Source: Telopea speciosissima (lineage: Eukaryota; Streptophyta; Magnoliopsida; Proteales; Proteaceae). Taken from it: a stretch of 64,000 nt of DNA. How positions within the stretch are numbered: the stretch's first letter is position 1; every line of letters begins with the position of its first letter. Shown here one piece after another: positions 1 through 12,115 of the stretch. Location of the stretch: the NCBI RefSeq assembly GCF_018873765.1, contig NC_057922.1:43482321-43546320 (forward strand), written 5' to 3'. The position numbers were made by a program, and so were the translations under genes. Below the pieces are notes generated by a model. It had not been told where the DNA came from, did not search any database, and worked only from the letters and a program-made list of their open reading frames with translations.

Positions 1-1650
1 TCCATACCTCGGGTGCTCAAGTGGGCCCCACAGGGCTAGATAAACATGCACAGAACTAGTTTCAGTTGGGCTGTAAACCCTTGCACTGGTTTATGAGGTT
101 GATAGAGCCATGCATAGGCAGACCATGCTGTGGAAATACTGATACAGATGAATCCTACACCTCTGGATGATGCACCGAGAAATTGACCTGAAAGCCCAGT
201 GCAAGACCTAGAGAATTCTAGGTAATACCTTTATAAATACAGAGTCAGTCCAATTAAGCCTAGACCAACTCTAGGACACTAATATAATCTTAAACTTGTT
301 TGACACACTTTTATGATTTGGTTAAATAGATTTTGATCCCAAGCTCGAGGTGCAGTGTCATATATCGGCTGGGACCGAGCTGATAGCTGAGCAAGTAGGA
401 CTAGAACAAGGTGAGTGAAATTACATCATGTGTCTAAATGCAACATGACTAACGAGTCATAACAATTACAATAATGTTGTTTACTCTGTTCACTTATTTC
501 AATTGCTTTATATTCTGTTAAATATGGAATGCTTGACTGATGGATACTATGAATGAACAATGAATGCTTGTATGTGAACTACTAGATTAGATGTCGTAGC
601 CGACTTGGAAATGAGGCCTGTGGTAGCCCGTAGAACGGGATTCGGTTGACACCACCCGACTCATACTATGCCATATAGAATGCATTGGGCTAGAGTATCA
701 TCACCTGTGCTACGCACCCTTGCCAACAGGGTTTAAGGTGTTGGATGTCTGTGAGAGTACCTATATAAAAGAGAAAAAGGAAATAGAAATGTGTTGCATC
801 GAAAAGGTGATTATGTGGCTATATGCCAGCAAAAGAAATATGTTATATGGAAATAAGGATGGGTGCCTCACAGGTTAATCCCAGAGGGTTGGTCGAGCTG
901 ACCTTGGTGACTGATGCAGGAGCTGATCGGTCCTCTCTGACAACTTAATGGGTGTATCGCGGGAAGGGGTTAAAAGCCCGCACCAGGGATACATGTATTG
1001 GGGATTGTAGTAGCACTTTTACCTACCTTAGTTGTGATGTTAGGTGGCTAATAAATAAAATGAACTGCATTTCATGTAGGACTCATATGGTTGTGCTTGC
1101 ATGTGCATGCATGGTTATGTTTCATTCACGGGCTCGGTGGAGCTCACACTCTTTTGTATATGCTTTTGTTAGGTGATCTTGCAGGTGGATGTTTCAGTGG
1201 CGGGGAGGCTCAACTCGTAGAGACGGGCCATGGTTATTATGACTGTGTTAGTGTGGACCCGGACGGAGGTCATACCTCTGGTGCGAGTCTTTTCTGTGAT
1301 AGCTGACAAGGACCCGTGATGGGCGGGCAGCTGACTCTACTTCTGACCATGGGATTCTTTTGGTTGTATTAGGGATCCCTCTTTTGTATAGCTTTATTTT
1401 GGGGCTCGGGTTGCCTTGTCATGTTTATATTCTTTTGTAAAGCCTGATCGAAAAAAGTTGGGACTGCTGCTAATGTGAGAGAGAGAACTGAAACAATGAT
1501 GGCTGTGTATATACTTTTTCTTTGTTTCTTTAATGTTTAATGTAAATATTAGTTTCTGCAGCACTCTATGATCTATATCTTTCATAATTTTGGATATGTG
1601 TGTTGGTGAATGGATTAGCAACTTCTAGATCCTTGGGGTTTGGAGGATTG
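1..1650. other. Gene-free stretch, possible LTR-type fossil sequence
   Basis: No credible gene is visible; the only open frames are short and do not look like protein. The stretch around 560-1480 (a block with repeated gtagcccgtagaacggg-like and gggctcggtggagctcac-like wording, then a tail near a LINE end) resembles the LTR of plant Ty3 elements by general impression only. No paired LTR, primer site or coding domain is in view, so the assignment is weak and the age cannot be judged. Confidence 0.25.
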
Positions 1651-1654
1651 CTGT

Positions 1655-2968
1655 TGTGCAATTTGGGTCACCTACCTAATCCTCCTAGGGGGTGGTTTGG
1701 GGTGACATATCCTGCACAAATTAAAACAGGAAAATTGAAGATAGGCAAATGAGAAAGAGTAGCCAATGTAACAACCTCCTCAGTTGGAGAATATACATCT
1801 TGGGAAGAGAATGAAGGGGAGGGGGGGATAACCCCAAATCTGATATCCAACTTTCAATATTTTTTACAACCCATACTGGATCCGGCTTCTCTGGTCCATA
1901 TACAACTTTGTTTCGAGCCGACCATATAAAGTAACAAGTAATAATAAATACCTCAAAGAACCAAGTTAAAGATTGTTTATCCAGCTTAAACTTGAACAGA
2001 AAGGAGAGGCAGAAGTTTTCCAGAGAGGAATAAGACAAATACTCAGTTTTCAATCCCAACGGACCAGCAACCCAAATATGTTTAACCCAATCACATGAAA
2101 GGAATATGTGTCAGTATCATTCCACACAATTTCCACAAAGAACACAATAGAGGTCAATCAGAAGCCATTTGGATAGAGTTTCCTCGATTGGAAGTCCTGC
2201 ATTTAACACATGCCATAAAAAAAATTTAAATTTGGAATGTAACTTAAGCTTCCAAAAGAATTTCCACCAAGTGAAAAGATAAATATTATGACTAAGGGTT
2301 AAACAGGTCAAAGATCTAGTAGCAAGTTTAGTACTGAAAAAACCATTCTTGGTCAAAGTACACCACCATCTATCATCAAAATCTGACAAATTAATCTTAT
2401 GAATATGGAAAGAAACTTTTTTTGGAAGTGTAGCATCAAGGAGTCTAGAGTTCCACACAGAGTTAAAGATAAATTTGTCAATTTTGTCTGTATGGCTCCG
2501 AGTATCTGTCGATGTCGGTATAGAATATTCAGAAAGAGAAGGGATCCAAGGATCAGTCCAGAAAAAGGTAGAACTACCATTCCCAATCTTTCTGATTAAA
2601 ATCTTTTTCAATGAAGGAATAATATGATTAATACTATTCCATGTCTAGGAACCTTTTTTTGAAACTGTTTTAGGATAAAAAAAGGATGATGTGGGAAAAT
2701 AATGGGCTTTAAGGACACGAGCCCAGAGGGATGAGTGATCAGTTAGTAATCACCAACCCAGCTTCATCAGTAAGGCCTTATTGTGATTTTCAGCCTTGCA
2801 GAAGCCAAGGTCCCCATTAGATTTTGGAACACACAGCTTATCCCAAGCAATAAGAGCGGATTTTTTCTTTGAACCACAGTTACCAAGCCAGAAATTTAAA
2901 CAAATAGAATCAATACTTTGACAAATCTTAAGAGGAAATTCAAAACAGTATAATATACATAAACCCAT
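1655..2968 (-). mobile_element. LINE (non-LTR retrotransposon) 3' fragment
   Basis: Reading the minus strand from 2968 down, the frames give the tail of a LINE reverse transcriptase (ALIAWDKLCVPKSNGDLGF, the usual step just after the polymerase domain). Next comes the GNGSSTFFWTDPW motif and a zinc-binding zf-RVT-like segment ending in a CVLCGNCVE cysteine motif at about 2117-2611, then a short piece to 1721. At least two frameshifts or stops separate the pieces. The endonuclease and most of the polymerase are missing, which is the usual 5' truncation. No RNase H domain follows, unlike the two other LINE tails in this window. It is a dead fragment. Confidence 0.75.
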
Positions 2969-2970
2969 GA

Positions 2971-4087
2971 TATTTTACTTATTTTATGTTTCAAGTATGA
3001 TGCAATAATTATGTTATTAAATTAATGATTATGCTATTTTTCAAATCCAATTGATGCATGGGCTAGTATTCGATTAAGAGGTACTGGTTTCTATTCGGTT
3101 TCTTCGATTTCTTATTCGGTTTAGAACCGTGGTTTTGCGGTACAAATCCAAACCGAACCAGGAAGAGAATCTATAAAATAAAAACCAAATCATTTTTCTA
3201 CTGGTGGTTCGGTTCGATCATAAAAGGTCGGTTCCGGTTCCATTTTGATACCCTTATACTAAACCTGTGTTTCTGATTGCTCCCCTTAGCTCCTTGCCAA
3301 AGGGATTGTTTTGGTTCTTTCTAATGAAATCTAGGGAAAGGGTTTCTTGTTCGGCTGCGTGACCCCTGCACTAGTTCAGGGGCCAATGAGGGGACATACA
3401 GGAGTATCCAACAAGAGGGGCGCAATGGTCATTCAACCCCTTGTGTGTGTGTGGGTATAGAAAAATGTGACCAAACAGTTTTTTTTTTTTTTTTTTTACC
3501 TAAATCCACACGCACGCACAGATTGGTGATACAGTTCCGAAAGTGGGTAAAATAGATAATGATTAAAATCCATATTGGTATTGGTATCTTTAAGGGCAAA
3601 AACATCCGGATGCAACTTATTCGGCCGTTACAGATCGATACATATAGGTATCGGCTTCAAACTGACCGATACCTGATCTGACACCATGAATTAAACTTTG
3701 ATTGAAGCAACCTAGAGGTAGAGAGGGGACAAGCGTCACTGTCTTGGTGAATGATAGGGGCATATTTATATATATATAAATATATATATATATATTTATA
3801 TATAATCCAGAGCATGGAAGCAAGAAGCTTGTCGATTTCACAACTCACACCAACTCATAGCGAATGCAATGAACGTTTTCCACCCTCTTCCAAGTTCCAA
3901 TCGACATCCCGTCCTATTCTCATTTTCACTCATAAGATCGAATAGGATTCAAGTGGACCAGTGGAGACAAGGACTCATCAGGGTTGTGAATTTCAACCAT
4001 TCTTTTGCTCATACACTTCCAAGTTACCATTATAGAGCACATGATTCTAATAATTGATAGGGAACTAGTTTTCCATTGGGGAGTCAA
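2971..4087. other. Gene-free stretch with degenerate repeats
   Basis: No gene seen. Visible items are a block rich in ggttcggttc wording at 3070-3245 that ends in a hAT-MITE-like tgatacccttat, a poly-T run near 3480-3497, a short cggtatcg-type repeat around 3605-3690, and an AT microsatellite at 3763-3805. None has clear paired ends. Confidence 0.4.
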
Positions 4088-4256
4088 TTCAGATCCTCTA
4101 TGGCGCACTGCCTGTAAGGACCTGAGCTATGCAGACACATGGGTGTGTGCAATGATCGCTTTACCCCCGCTCGGGCAGGGGTAAGGCAATCAATACGCGC
4201 ACCCATGTGTCTGCGCCGCTCAAGCCGCAACAGACAGCACGCAATAGAAGATCTGA
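4088..4256. mobile_element. Fold-back MITE
   Basis: The two ends are inverted copies of each other (cagatcctctatggcgcact on the left, and cagatcttctattgcgtgct when the right end is read on the other strand). The inner arms around gacacatgggtg also pair, so the whole element can form one long hairpin. It resembles the fold-back at 16978-17196, sharing the cgctcgggca core. A target duplication was not found. Confidence 0.55.
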
Positions 4257-4263
4257 GGTCTGG

Positions 4264-4388
4264 GGGAGTGTGGGCTACGCCAGCATCCCCATGAGTCTAT
4301 CTCTCTATTCCCCATATGAAAAGACACCTCTACCTCTTTCGGAGTGCTGATGTAGACCACACTTCCAAACAGAGTTCTTTTTCCCTAC
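4264..4388. mobile_element. Decayed copy of the 15637-15805 MITE family
   Basis: The segment carries gggagtgtgggctacgccag, the phrase gagtctatctctct and a right part with gtagaccacactt and gttctttttccct. These match in order the Mutator-type fold-back MITE at 15637-15805. The left tip is lost, apparently because it abuts the neighbouring fold-back. Confidence 0.5.
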
Positions 4389-4481
4389 TCAGATATTAGA
4401 TCCAAGTGCATTGGCCCACCGTAGCAGAATCATTTGAGCCCAATCTATCCCAATATGATACCAATACAGATGGGCTTAACC

Positions 4482-5200
4482 TAGGGGTGTCAATTTTGGA
4501 CCGGAACCGGTAACCGGATCCGTCCCGCTAGGAACCGGAACCGATCCACCCAGTAGTTTATTGGTACGAATCTGGTCTAGTCCTAGGAACAGTAAAGGAA
4601 CCATTAGAACCGGAAGAAATGACCAGGACTTGATTATCATCTAATAAAATCTGACGAATGATGTCATACAAAAGAAAAACAATTCAGAAGCTGTATTTTT
4701 TGTATTATCTCCACTCATACCTAACAACTGCAATGTATAGATTATTATTTCAATAAAAATCTTTATTCATGAACCACCAAATTGGTGATGACAGATGGCG
4801 AATTATTATAATAGTTGAATTATTATAATAGTTTGCTCTCTCTCTCTCTCTCTCTCCATCAACAAAATCTAAATATGAGTAATTATGTGAAAGTTGTAGA
4901 TATCAAAATTAGTTCAAGTCTAACATATTTGTTCGCATGAGATGATAATATATACATTGACACACTGGAACGTCAACCATTTTTCTAGAGCAACTCCTAT
5001 TGTCCTTGTTTTGGGTTCACATTATAATAATATTTGGATCTGCTTAGGAATCGGAACTAGACCACCCATTACTTAATAGTCCTGGATCTCAGATTTAGAA
5101 CCAATGAGCTTATTGGTCCGGATCTGGTCTTGACATCTGAGAACCGGAACTGCTAGAGAACTGGACCGATAGCTGAAAACCGGATCAATTGACACCCCTA
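4482..5200. mobile_element. hAT-type MITE with intact 8-bp target duplication
   Basis: The element begins TAGGGGTGTCAATT and ends with the inverted form AATTGACACCCCTA. It is flanked on both sides by the identical 8-mer GCTTAACC (4474-4481 and 5201-5208), the duplication length of hAT transposons. The subterminal parts are full of ggaaccgg-type words. The middle holds a CT microsatellite (about 4833-4857) and AT-rich filler. No transposase is present, so it is non-autonomous, and the exact duplication suggests a fairly recent insertion. Confidence 0.85.
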
Positions 5201-5208
5201 GCTTAACC

Positions 5209-6169
5209 TTGAGTGTGAAGCTTTTCAAATGTATTGTACCTAACATGCTAGAACTCTCGGGAGTATTCATCCTGAAATCACTAATTTAGCCCTCATTCAG
5301 CTTTCTTTATAGCATTAATAGTGGTGGACCATTGATGTGATTATAACCCGCTGGCATAGCAGAATTTTCTCAGCGATTCTACGCTAATGTAAAGCCTCCA
5401 GTAGGCTTTGGGTAAAAGCTTGTATAAAATGAATGAGTTTAGTTTTTAAGGAAAAACAGCCAAAGAAAAATGCGACAACAACCATTTATTTGGCAAAAAT
5501 TCCGCCAATAGTTAGGGCCATTGCACGTATATGTTAAAGGCAACAATAGCCAACTGCTGCTATTTCAAAGGACATATGTCCTAGAATTTATAATCTAAAA
5601 TAATAAGGACAAGAGATCTCTATTTGGTCGCATGGGTCAATGGGTGAGCACGCCTGTGTATCTACCCAGGGGACAAGGCATCATCTGACGGTGCCTTGTG
5701 AGATGGCATAGAAAACACCACCAAATAGAGATGTTTTTTTAAAATAATAATTATAAAAAAAATAAATAAAAAAATAACATGTCTCACCAAAAGAGATGTT
5801 GTTTTATTTGTAAAAACTTAAAAAAAAAAAAACTTAAGGGAAAGTTTTCTTAATTTCCCAAAAACTTATTAATTTGTTTTGTATAAAGCCAAAAAGTAGC
5901 AACAACTTTTAATCCCAGAATACTCATGCATGAATTATGAGGAACAAGGGTATTTTCCTCGTTTGCGATGTTTGTAGTGCTTTTCACTTTTCACACACAC
6001 GCATTGAGTGGAGCCGAGCAAAGGCAAACTGTGTCGGGCCGAATCGATGTGACCTGGGCTTGGTTCTGGGGTCATTATTTTTTTGGACAAATGACTTAAA
6101 GAAGTTTCTGGCCCATTTGTTACTTATTTCTAAGTCATGGGATTGCAGTTTTTAGGCCCCATACGAATG
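5209..6169. other. Gene-free stretch
   Basis: No gene is supported. A weak fold-back lies at about 5605-5735 (atctctatttggt at one side, accaaatagagat at the other). The rest is AT-rich, with A/T homopolymers around 5740-5830. Confidence 0.4.
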
Positions 6170-8900
6170 GGTAAATTTGTTGCACACACCCATACATAGG
6201 AGAAGTCCATTAGCATGGATTCGGATTATCCTAGGGAGATTAAGTCTTTGCCTCACATCTTAGAGACACACCTCCTTGTAGAGATCCCTTGAAGGCCCCT
6301 TGAAGGGGCACTTCCACATCTATAAATAAGGGTAGTGGATGTAACTCAATTTATCCGTTCCAAACTTGAATTTGAAAGACAACTCTCTCTCTCTCTCTCA
6401 TACCGAATTGATTTCCTTCTCTATTTTCAGAATCTGTTGAGCATAGCCTTCCTCGTCTTGGAATATTCCATATTGTGAATGCAATATCAATTTGTGAATT
6501 ACCGAATAGGCTGTTTCCACATAGCACACATCCACGTGGCAACATGTCATTGGGCTTTGATGATGGTGTTCCTGAGTCTCTGTCGTTACTGGCCAACACA
6601 TTTATCCAGATTCAATCGTGTCAGGAAAATAGCAGGGGTAGGGGTGTCAATGGGCCAGGCTTGGCCTTAACCCTAGCCCAATCCTTGTAGCCTTAACCTA
6701 AACCCAAGCCCAGCCCGACCCTGCCAGGGCCAAGCATACCGCCTGACCCTGGTAGGGTTTTCCCAAGCCCGGTCGAGCCCTGATTGGCCCTGAATGTTGA
6801 ACGGCCCATAACAACACAGTGAGCCCACTTAACAAATAACAAAGCCCCAGCCTATAACAGCCCAGTGAGCCCACTTAACAAATAACAAAGCCCCAGCCCA
6901 CTTAACAAAGGCCATTGTACATATATTATGTATGTATATATATCAATATATTAAATAATACATGGCCGGGCTGGCCCTGGCAGGGCCAAGGCCTCAACCC
7001 AGGGCCAGCAAAATACTAAACCCAGCCCGACCCTGTCTAGAACATAGGTCCCGCCCGACCCGGCCCTGTCTTGTCCAGACTCAGGGTAGGTTAGGGCCGA
7101 GTCAAGATGGTTGGGTTTTTTTGACACCCCTAAGCAAGGGGTTACATCTATCAATGCTCATCAATCCACTCAATTAGGCAGCAATTACACATCTTCTAGT
7201 GGCAATCAATCTGCTTATCTCTCGTCGGTTACGCTATCTAAAGCTCCACCAACATCTACATTTAGCGCTCCTACAAAGTCTACATTACTGCTCCACAAAC
7301 ATCCACATTTAGTGCTTATCAATTACCATTTGTGGTCAACAGTTACAATCCTAGTGAAACAAATGTGGCTTGAAGTGCACCCTGTGAAGAAAATGTGACG
7401 ATCTAGGTTGTCAAGCCTGGCGTTCCAATGCCCACAACGTCTTTACCAAGTGTGGAGAATATGTTTAATATATCTTTTTGTTTTGTAAGCTGAACTTTTA
7501 GCTTCGTTTCTAGGGATATTAATGGTTGTATCCATTACCTAGCCTGGAAGGTCTTGTCTATGACATGTAAGATAGGGCCATATTTCACTCTTTGGTTTCT
7601 AAACCTATATGTTTTTGAAACCTTGTGTAACACATGTCTTCTATCGGAATCGATTTTTTTTTTAATTAAAAAAATCTTGGAGATAGAATCACAAGGTCCC
7701 TAGTGTGCATTAATTGGGGTGTTTACTACTTTAAGGAGAGAGCTACTTCTTGTAAGAATAAACCTTACATTGAAGATCAGTTCGTTTACTTAAAGATTGA
7801 TTCCTCCTCCTCCTATTTCTCCTACCCCTCCTCTACCTACTGCCCCTACCCAAAATGTTTCTTCACTTGCCCTGACTATGGACAATCTTTGTATTGTCTC
7901 CGATTTTGACTAAATTGAGTCATTCAATGAGAGGGTTTCATTAGCACAGTTGGGGGTTTCATTTGCATTAACTGAACCTAAGCCTGAAGAGGGTGATGAC
8001 CCTACTCTCAATGTTAAGAGAGATGCATGGATTTATTTTAAGTACCAATGCAAGAATAGGATTCTGAATGCTTTGTCTGCTGATTTGTTTAATGTCTATT
8101 AATCATATGAGAGTGCATATTGGTTATGGAAAATACTTAAGAAAAAATATGAACTTGAGGGTGCCGGAAATAGGAAATATATAGTAGCCACATTCCTAAG
8201 TTATGTGATGGATGATGATCACAAAGTGTCTTCCCAAATTGATAAATTTCAAGTCCTAATATCCAAATTGGCTAAGAAAGGCATGACTCTTCCAGATGAA
8301 TTTGTGTATGCTTCACTCTTAGAGAAGTTACACTTGTCTTGGAACTGGAACAATTTCAAATTAAATATGACATTTAAGAGAAAAGAGTGGACCTTAGATC
8401 AAATCATTGTCTCGATCAATATTGAAGAATGGAACTGTGAAAAGGACAAGCTTAAAAATGACAAGGAATTTAAGTCCAAGGCCAATCTAGTTGAGACCAG
8501 CAAGAATAAGCAGTCCAAGAAAAACCTTCATGTCAAGAAGGCTATGAAATTCAAGAAAAAAAAAAAGGGTGATTACTGCACATTATATCAACCCCAAAGG
8601 TGTTCACAGATGAGGAAGCTATGAAGATAATCTATAGTGTTATGTAAAGAGTGGGCAAATGATTGACTATACTGTTGCCAACTCAAAAGGGGTGATTATT
8701 GCACACTTAGAACTTCAATTTCAAAAACCAAAACAACCCAACAGTTAAGGTGGGATTCATTCAACACAGTAACCACAAAAGTAATGATTGTCTTCTTAAA
8801 TAATTTGCTCTTGAGATCAGATTATCTCAACTTCTTATTTTTTTGGTTGGGTATACTTTTTCTAGAAGTTACTCCCTTCTCCTTGTTAGAAGTTGTAACA
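6170..8900 (+). mobile_element. Decayed Copia-type LTR element, gag part only
   Basis: A fossil. Between about 7980 and 8620 the plus-strand frames read as the gag polyprotein of Copia elements (wording such as DAWIYFKYQCKNRI, then SSQIDKFQVLISKLAKKGMTLPDE and a lysine-rich tail). Upstream, 6170-6610 has LTR-like traits, including a tctataaata box at about 6320, but no second LTR was found. A hAT MITE (6639-7132) has inserted between the two. No protease, integrase or polymerase is present. It is badly broken, with many breaks, and looks old. Confidence 0.5.
6639..7132. mobile_element. hAT-type MITE, GC-rich interior
   Basis: It starts TAGGGGTGTCAA and ends TTGACACCCCTA, the same terminal repeat as the element at 4482. 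The flanking 8-mers are AGCAGGGG (6631-6638) and AGCAAGGG (7133-7140), matching at 7 of 8 places, as expected for a somewhat aged hAT duplication. The interior is built from gggccagg/cctggccc-type words, with a short internal direct repeat (cccacttaacaaataacaaagcccc, two and a half copies at about 6825-6910). No coding capacity. Confidence 0.8.
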
Positions 8901-9352
8901 ATATAACTCCTTTAGCTTTCTTTTCTTAATGAGTAAGAACTGGTTTAACTGCTTTTTAATGAAAGAAGAACCGGTTTAACTTGGCGAGAGACCAAGATCT
9001 TGACCAAGTTGATGGTCGAACAAGAGGAATGAATTGCAAAGGCAAGATAACTAGTATTGAAATCAATCAAAAAATATTGTTTGTGCGAAATCATTGTAAA
9101 AATCAAATCATCGTTTATCATTATATAAGAGTATTCAAAGGCCTTTATTGCACATGTTCATGCCACTTTAAATGATTTTCTTACAACGTATCATGTATTA
9201 GAGTTACTCCTAAATTAACTTTAATTTGTTCATTAATTTCTTATTTTGTCATTTCTAGTTTTACCATTCATTCATCATCTCAACATCTTCATTTCAGTTA
9301 TACAGTTTATTTATACATTGGTTTTTTTAAGTACAAATTATGCTTCATGCTA
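8901..9352. other. Gene-free stretch
   Basis: AT-rich sequence without a supported gene; it may be the worn downstream part of the Copia fossil. Confidence 0.3.
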
Positions 9353-9522
9353 CAAGCCTGGCAGCCAAGGATATGGAATCTTAAGGGGTATTTTAGAAAA
9401 TACTAAAACCTAGGAGGGTATTTATGAACCCAAAGGGGAAGTGAATTATTCCATTTTTCTTGGCTGCTAGCTTTGTAGAAGGAACATTCCTATTATAAGT
9501 GTAGCAGCAAAAATTTTTCCAT
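9353..9522. mobile_element. MITE of the family also seen at 34017-34277
   Basis: The ends read gcttcatgctacaagcc and, inverted, ggaaaaatttttgctgctac. The interior (gggtattttagaaaatac, gggtatttatgaac, gaagtgaattattcc) matches in order the element at 34017-34277. A further partial relative (ggtattttaggg, then a tatgaaccctagg stretch) lies at about 16010-16120. Confidence 0.5.
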
Positions 9523-9714
9523 GTAAGTGCGCTGGACTTATCAACGGTCATTCCAGCAGCTAGCACCTCAAACCAAGGAAACCCTGCCTGCTATAAAATC
9601 TTGGGGCTCAGGCTGGCCCACTAATATAAATCTACTTATAATTTTTTAGGGAATTTCCTAGAAGGCCCTTTTTGGAAGGCATTGTAGTAAAACATTAATA
9701 TTTAATATCTTTTT

Positions 9715-9904
9715 GGGGAAAAGAATGCTACATGGTCGTGCGTCATGCATGAATCCAATGCTTAGACACACAAAGCGTCTTGGACGTCTAGAAATTACTG
9801 CCTTGCTCCTATGGAAAGACGGAAATTTCAATCTTCCAAGGCACTTTGTGTGTCTAATCGTGGGATCCACGCAAGGCACACGACCGGGTAACGTTCTATT
9901 ACCC
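9715..9904. mobile_element. Mutator-type fold-back MITE with 9-bp target duplication
   Basis: It begins GGGGAAAAGAATGCTACATG and ends with the inverted relative ACCGGGTAACGTTCTATTACCC, and the arms pair along most of the length. The flanks carry the identical 9-mer TATCTTTTT (9706-9714 and 9905-9913), the duplication length of Mutator-like elements. Another copy is at 51773-51950. Confidence 0.8.
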
Positions 9905-9913
9905 TATCTTTTT

Positions 9914-11027
9914 TTTAGTGCTCTTTCTTGATGTGCATTCATACTCTTTTATTGACAAGTTGGCAATATCCACAACAACTCTTACAAACATAAGATGCAT
10001 CTTGTTCCAAGATTCCTAATAAAGAGAAATTGAAACTTAATCAGTTAGAAGCATCTTTTAACCGATTCCTTTTTCAACCACAAAATTACAAATATGTGAT
10101 GTTTAGATTCTTCCCCTATTTATGTGCATTGGTGTTGTTCAGCATTTACACACAATGGAACTAAATATAGGCAATATGGAATCCATTGTGGAAATAACCT
10201 CCACCCAGGCATCCATTGGTCCAATGGCATGTGCCTCAATATTAATAGTTACCAACTTAAATACTTAATAATAACAACAAGAACATTAAAACTAGAAATC
10301 ATCAAGTAAGTCCAAGATGGAAAATAAAATATATAGTTTCCAGAAGCTGCCAAGGCCAAGTAGTGATGTGAAGATGCCCTGCTAAATGTTGGCTGCAACT
10401 GATTTGTCTGGGTTGGCAGTTTGATTTTGGAGAGCTTCCCTTTATTGCTATATCCAGCTGCGACACAAAAACTGATCGAGCATTAAAAGTTGGAAAAAGG
10501 AGAGGTATCTAATTTTTGTTCTTGATATTTTTAGACTCCGTTTATTTTAATGTAGAAAATTTTCCTAAGAAATAGGATATCCACTATTTTTTAGGTCCTA
10601 TTTGTTTCATTAGAAAACTTTCCATAGAAATGATGTTTACATTCATACAAAATTTTTCTATCTCTTACCATGGTTCTATTTTTTTTTTTGAGTAGTTCAC
10701 ACTAAAGTAAACAATAAAAATCCTATTTTTTTTTTATAGAAAAATTTTTGTTTCTTTTTTAATGGAAAATAATATTTCATCAAAAAGTATAAAAAAATTA
10801 AAGAATCGAAGAAATGAAAGACATAAGTTGCGAAGTAAGTAAATATTTATTATATAGATAAAAAATTTAGATTTTTGGCAAATAGAATGAAGAGAAATCA
10901 CACCTTAGAAAATACTTGTTTATTGTTGAATATATGCATCACGTGCAGAATTACCTCCTCATACACTCCAAGAGAGACTACCCCCAACATCTACGATTTT
11001 GTCTATTGTGCACTGGTACGTGGTGGT
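9914..11027. other. 3' flank of the NLR gene, shared with the third NLR copy
   Basis: On the minus strand this is downstream of the NLR at 11028. The block 10185-10500 (aacctccacccaggc, accaacttaaatac, gccaaggccaagtagtgatg, gcttccctttattg) matches 55618-55885 downstream of the third NLR copy in the same order. Both contain, on the minus strand, a likely splice acceptor (ctgcag before ggtatggcaataaagg in the 55.8-kb copy). This is plausibly a spliced 3' UTR, but that is inference. The AT-rich 10530-10790 block is also shared with 56280-56500. Confidence 0.55.
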
Positions 11028-12083
11028 TCATATCGTTGAGATCGATGATTTGACAATAACATTGGGAATGTGAACTATCTTGTGCCAATCTTCTCCTCCT
11101 TCTCTACATCGTGTCTCTAAAATGGTGTTGCAATCTTCTATTACAAGATTTTGCAGGGCTGTCATTTGTTGAAGACCATCTGGCAAGAAAGTAAGATTTG
11201 GACACAACCAAATAGATATGTTTCGAAGTGAGGTAAGATTTTGGATCCATTCTGGCAACGCATTTAGCCCCCAACAACCAGAGATTTGTAGACGTTGCAG
11301 CATTGTGGCGTATTTTAGGCTCTCTGGCAAAGACGTCAACATAGGCAGGTCGAAAATATATATTTCTTGAAGGGAAGTGAGGTGCCGAAAATCCTCCAAT
11401 TGGGAGAGTTCTAGCTCTGGACACTCTTCAATACTCAAACGCTCGAGAGCTGTTAAATATCTCAATCCTGATGACAAAGAGGCTAGTCCGGTACAACCTC
11501 TAATTCTCAATTTCTTTAAAGAGCTCAACCCCTGGAACTGGGTCTCATCTTCTTCGTCCCACAAAAATTTCATAGCTTTGCACCCTCTGATATAAAACTC
11601 TTTAAGAGAGCTAAACCCTATTTCTCCCTGCCTAATACACATTCTTGGCAATGTGATGAGCTTGCTGCAGTTCTCAAAACTCACTGTTTGAAGAGACGGG
11701 ATTAATGGGAGGGTTTTCAACTTGTCACAATTTATAATTTTCATTTTCACAAGGCTAGGGAATACTTCTCTTCCTTCTGGAACATTCAACAACAATTCTT
11801 CAAGACTTAGCATGTCACGTAAGACTAGTTCTTTTAGCAAGAGGAATCCTTTACCCAAGCCATCAACACTGTCGTCGACGAAATGTGTTAGATGTTCACA
11901 TCTATCACAGTTGCTAAGTTCAACATAAACCAAATTTTGGAGTGAAAACCCATCCATCCAACTTGGAAACTTCATGCCCATGTAGTTTTCTATTACCAAT
12001 CTTCTTATGCTTGCTGGGGGCTGGAGGACTTCTAGCACCTCTTCAGAAGATGATGCAATTTCTGCTTGGATTATGTGAGTCTC

Positions 12084-12115
<32 letters not shown>

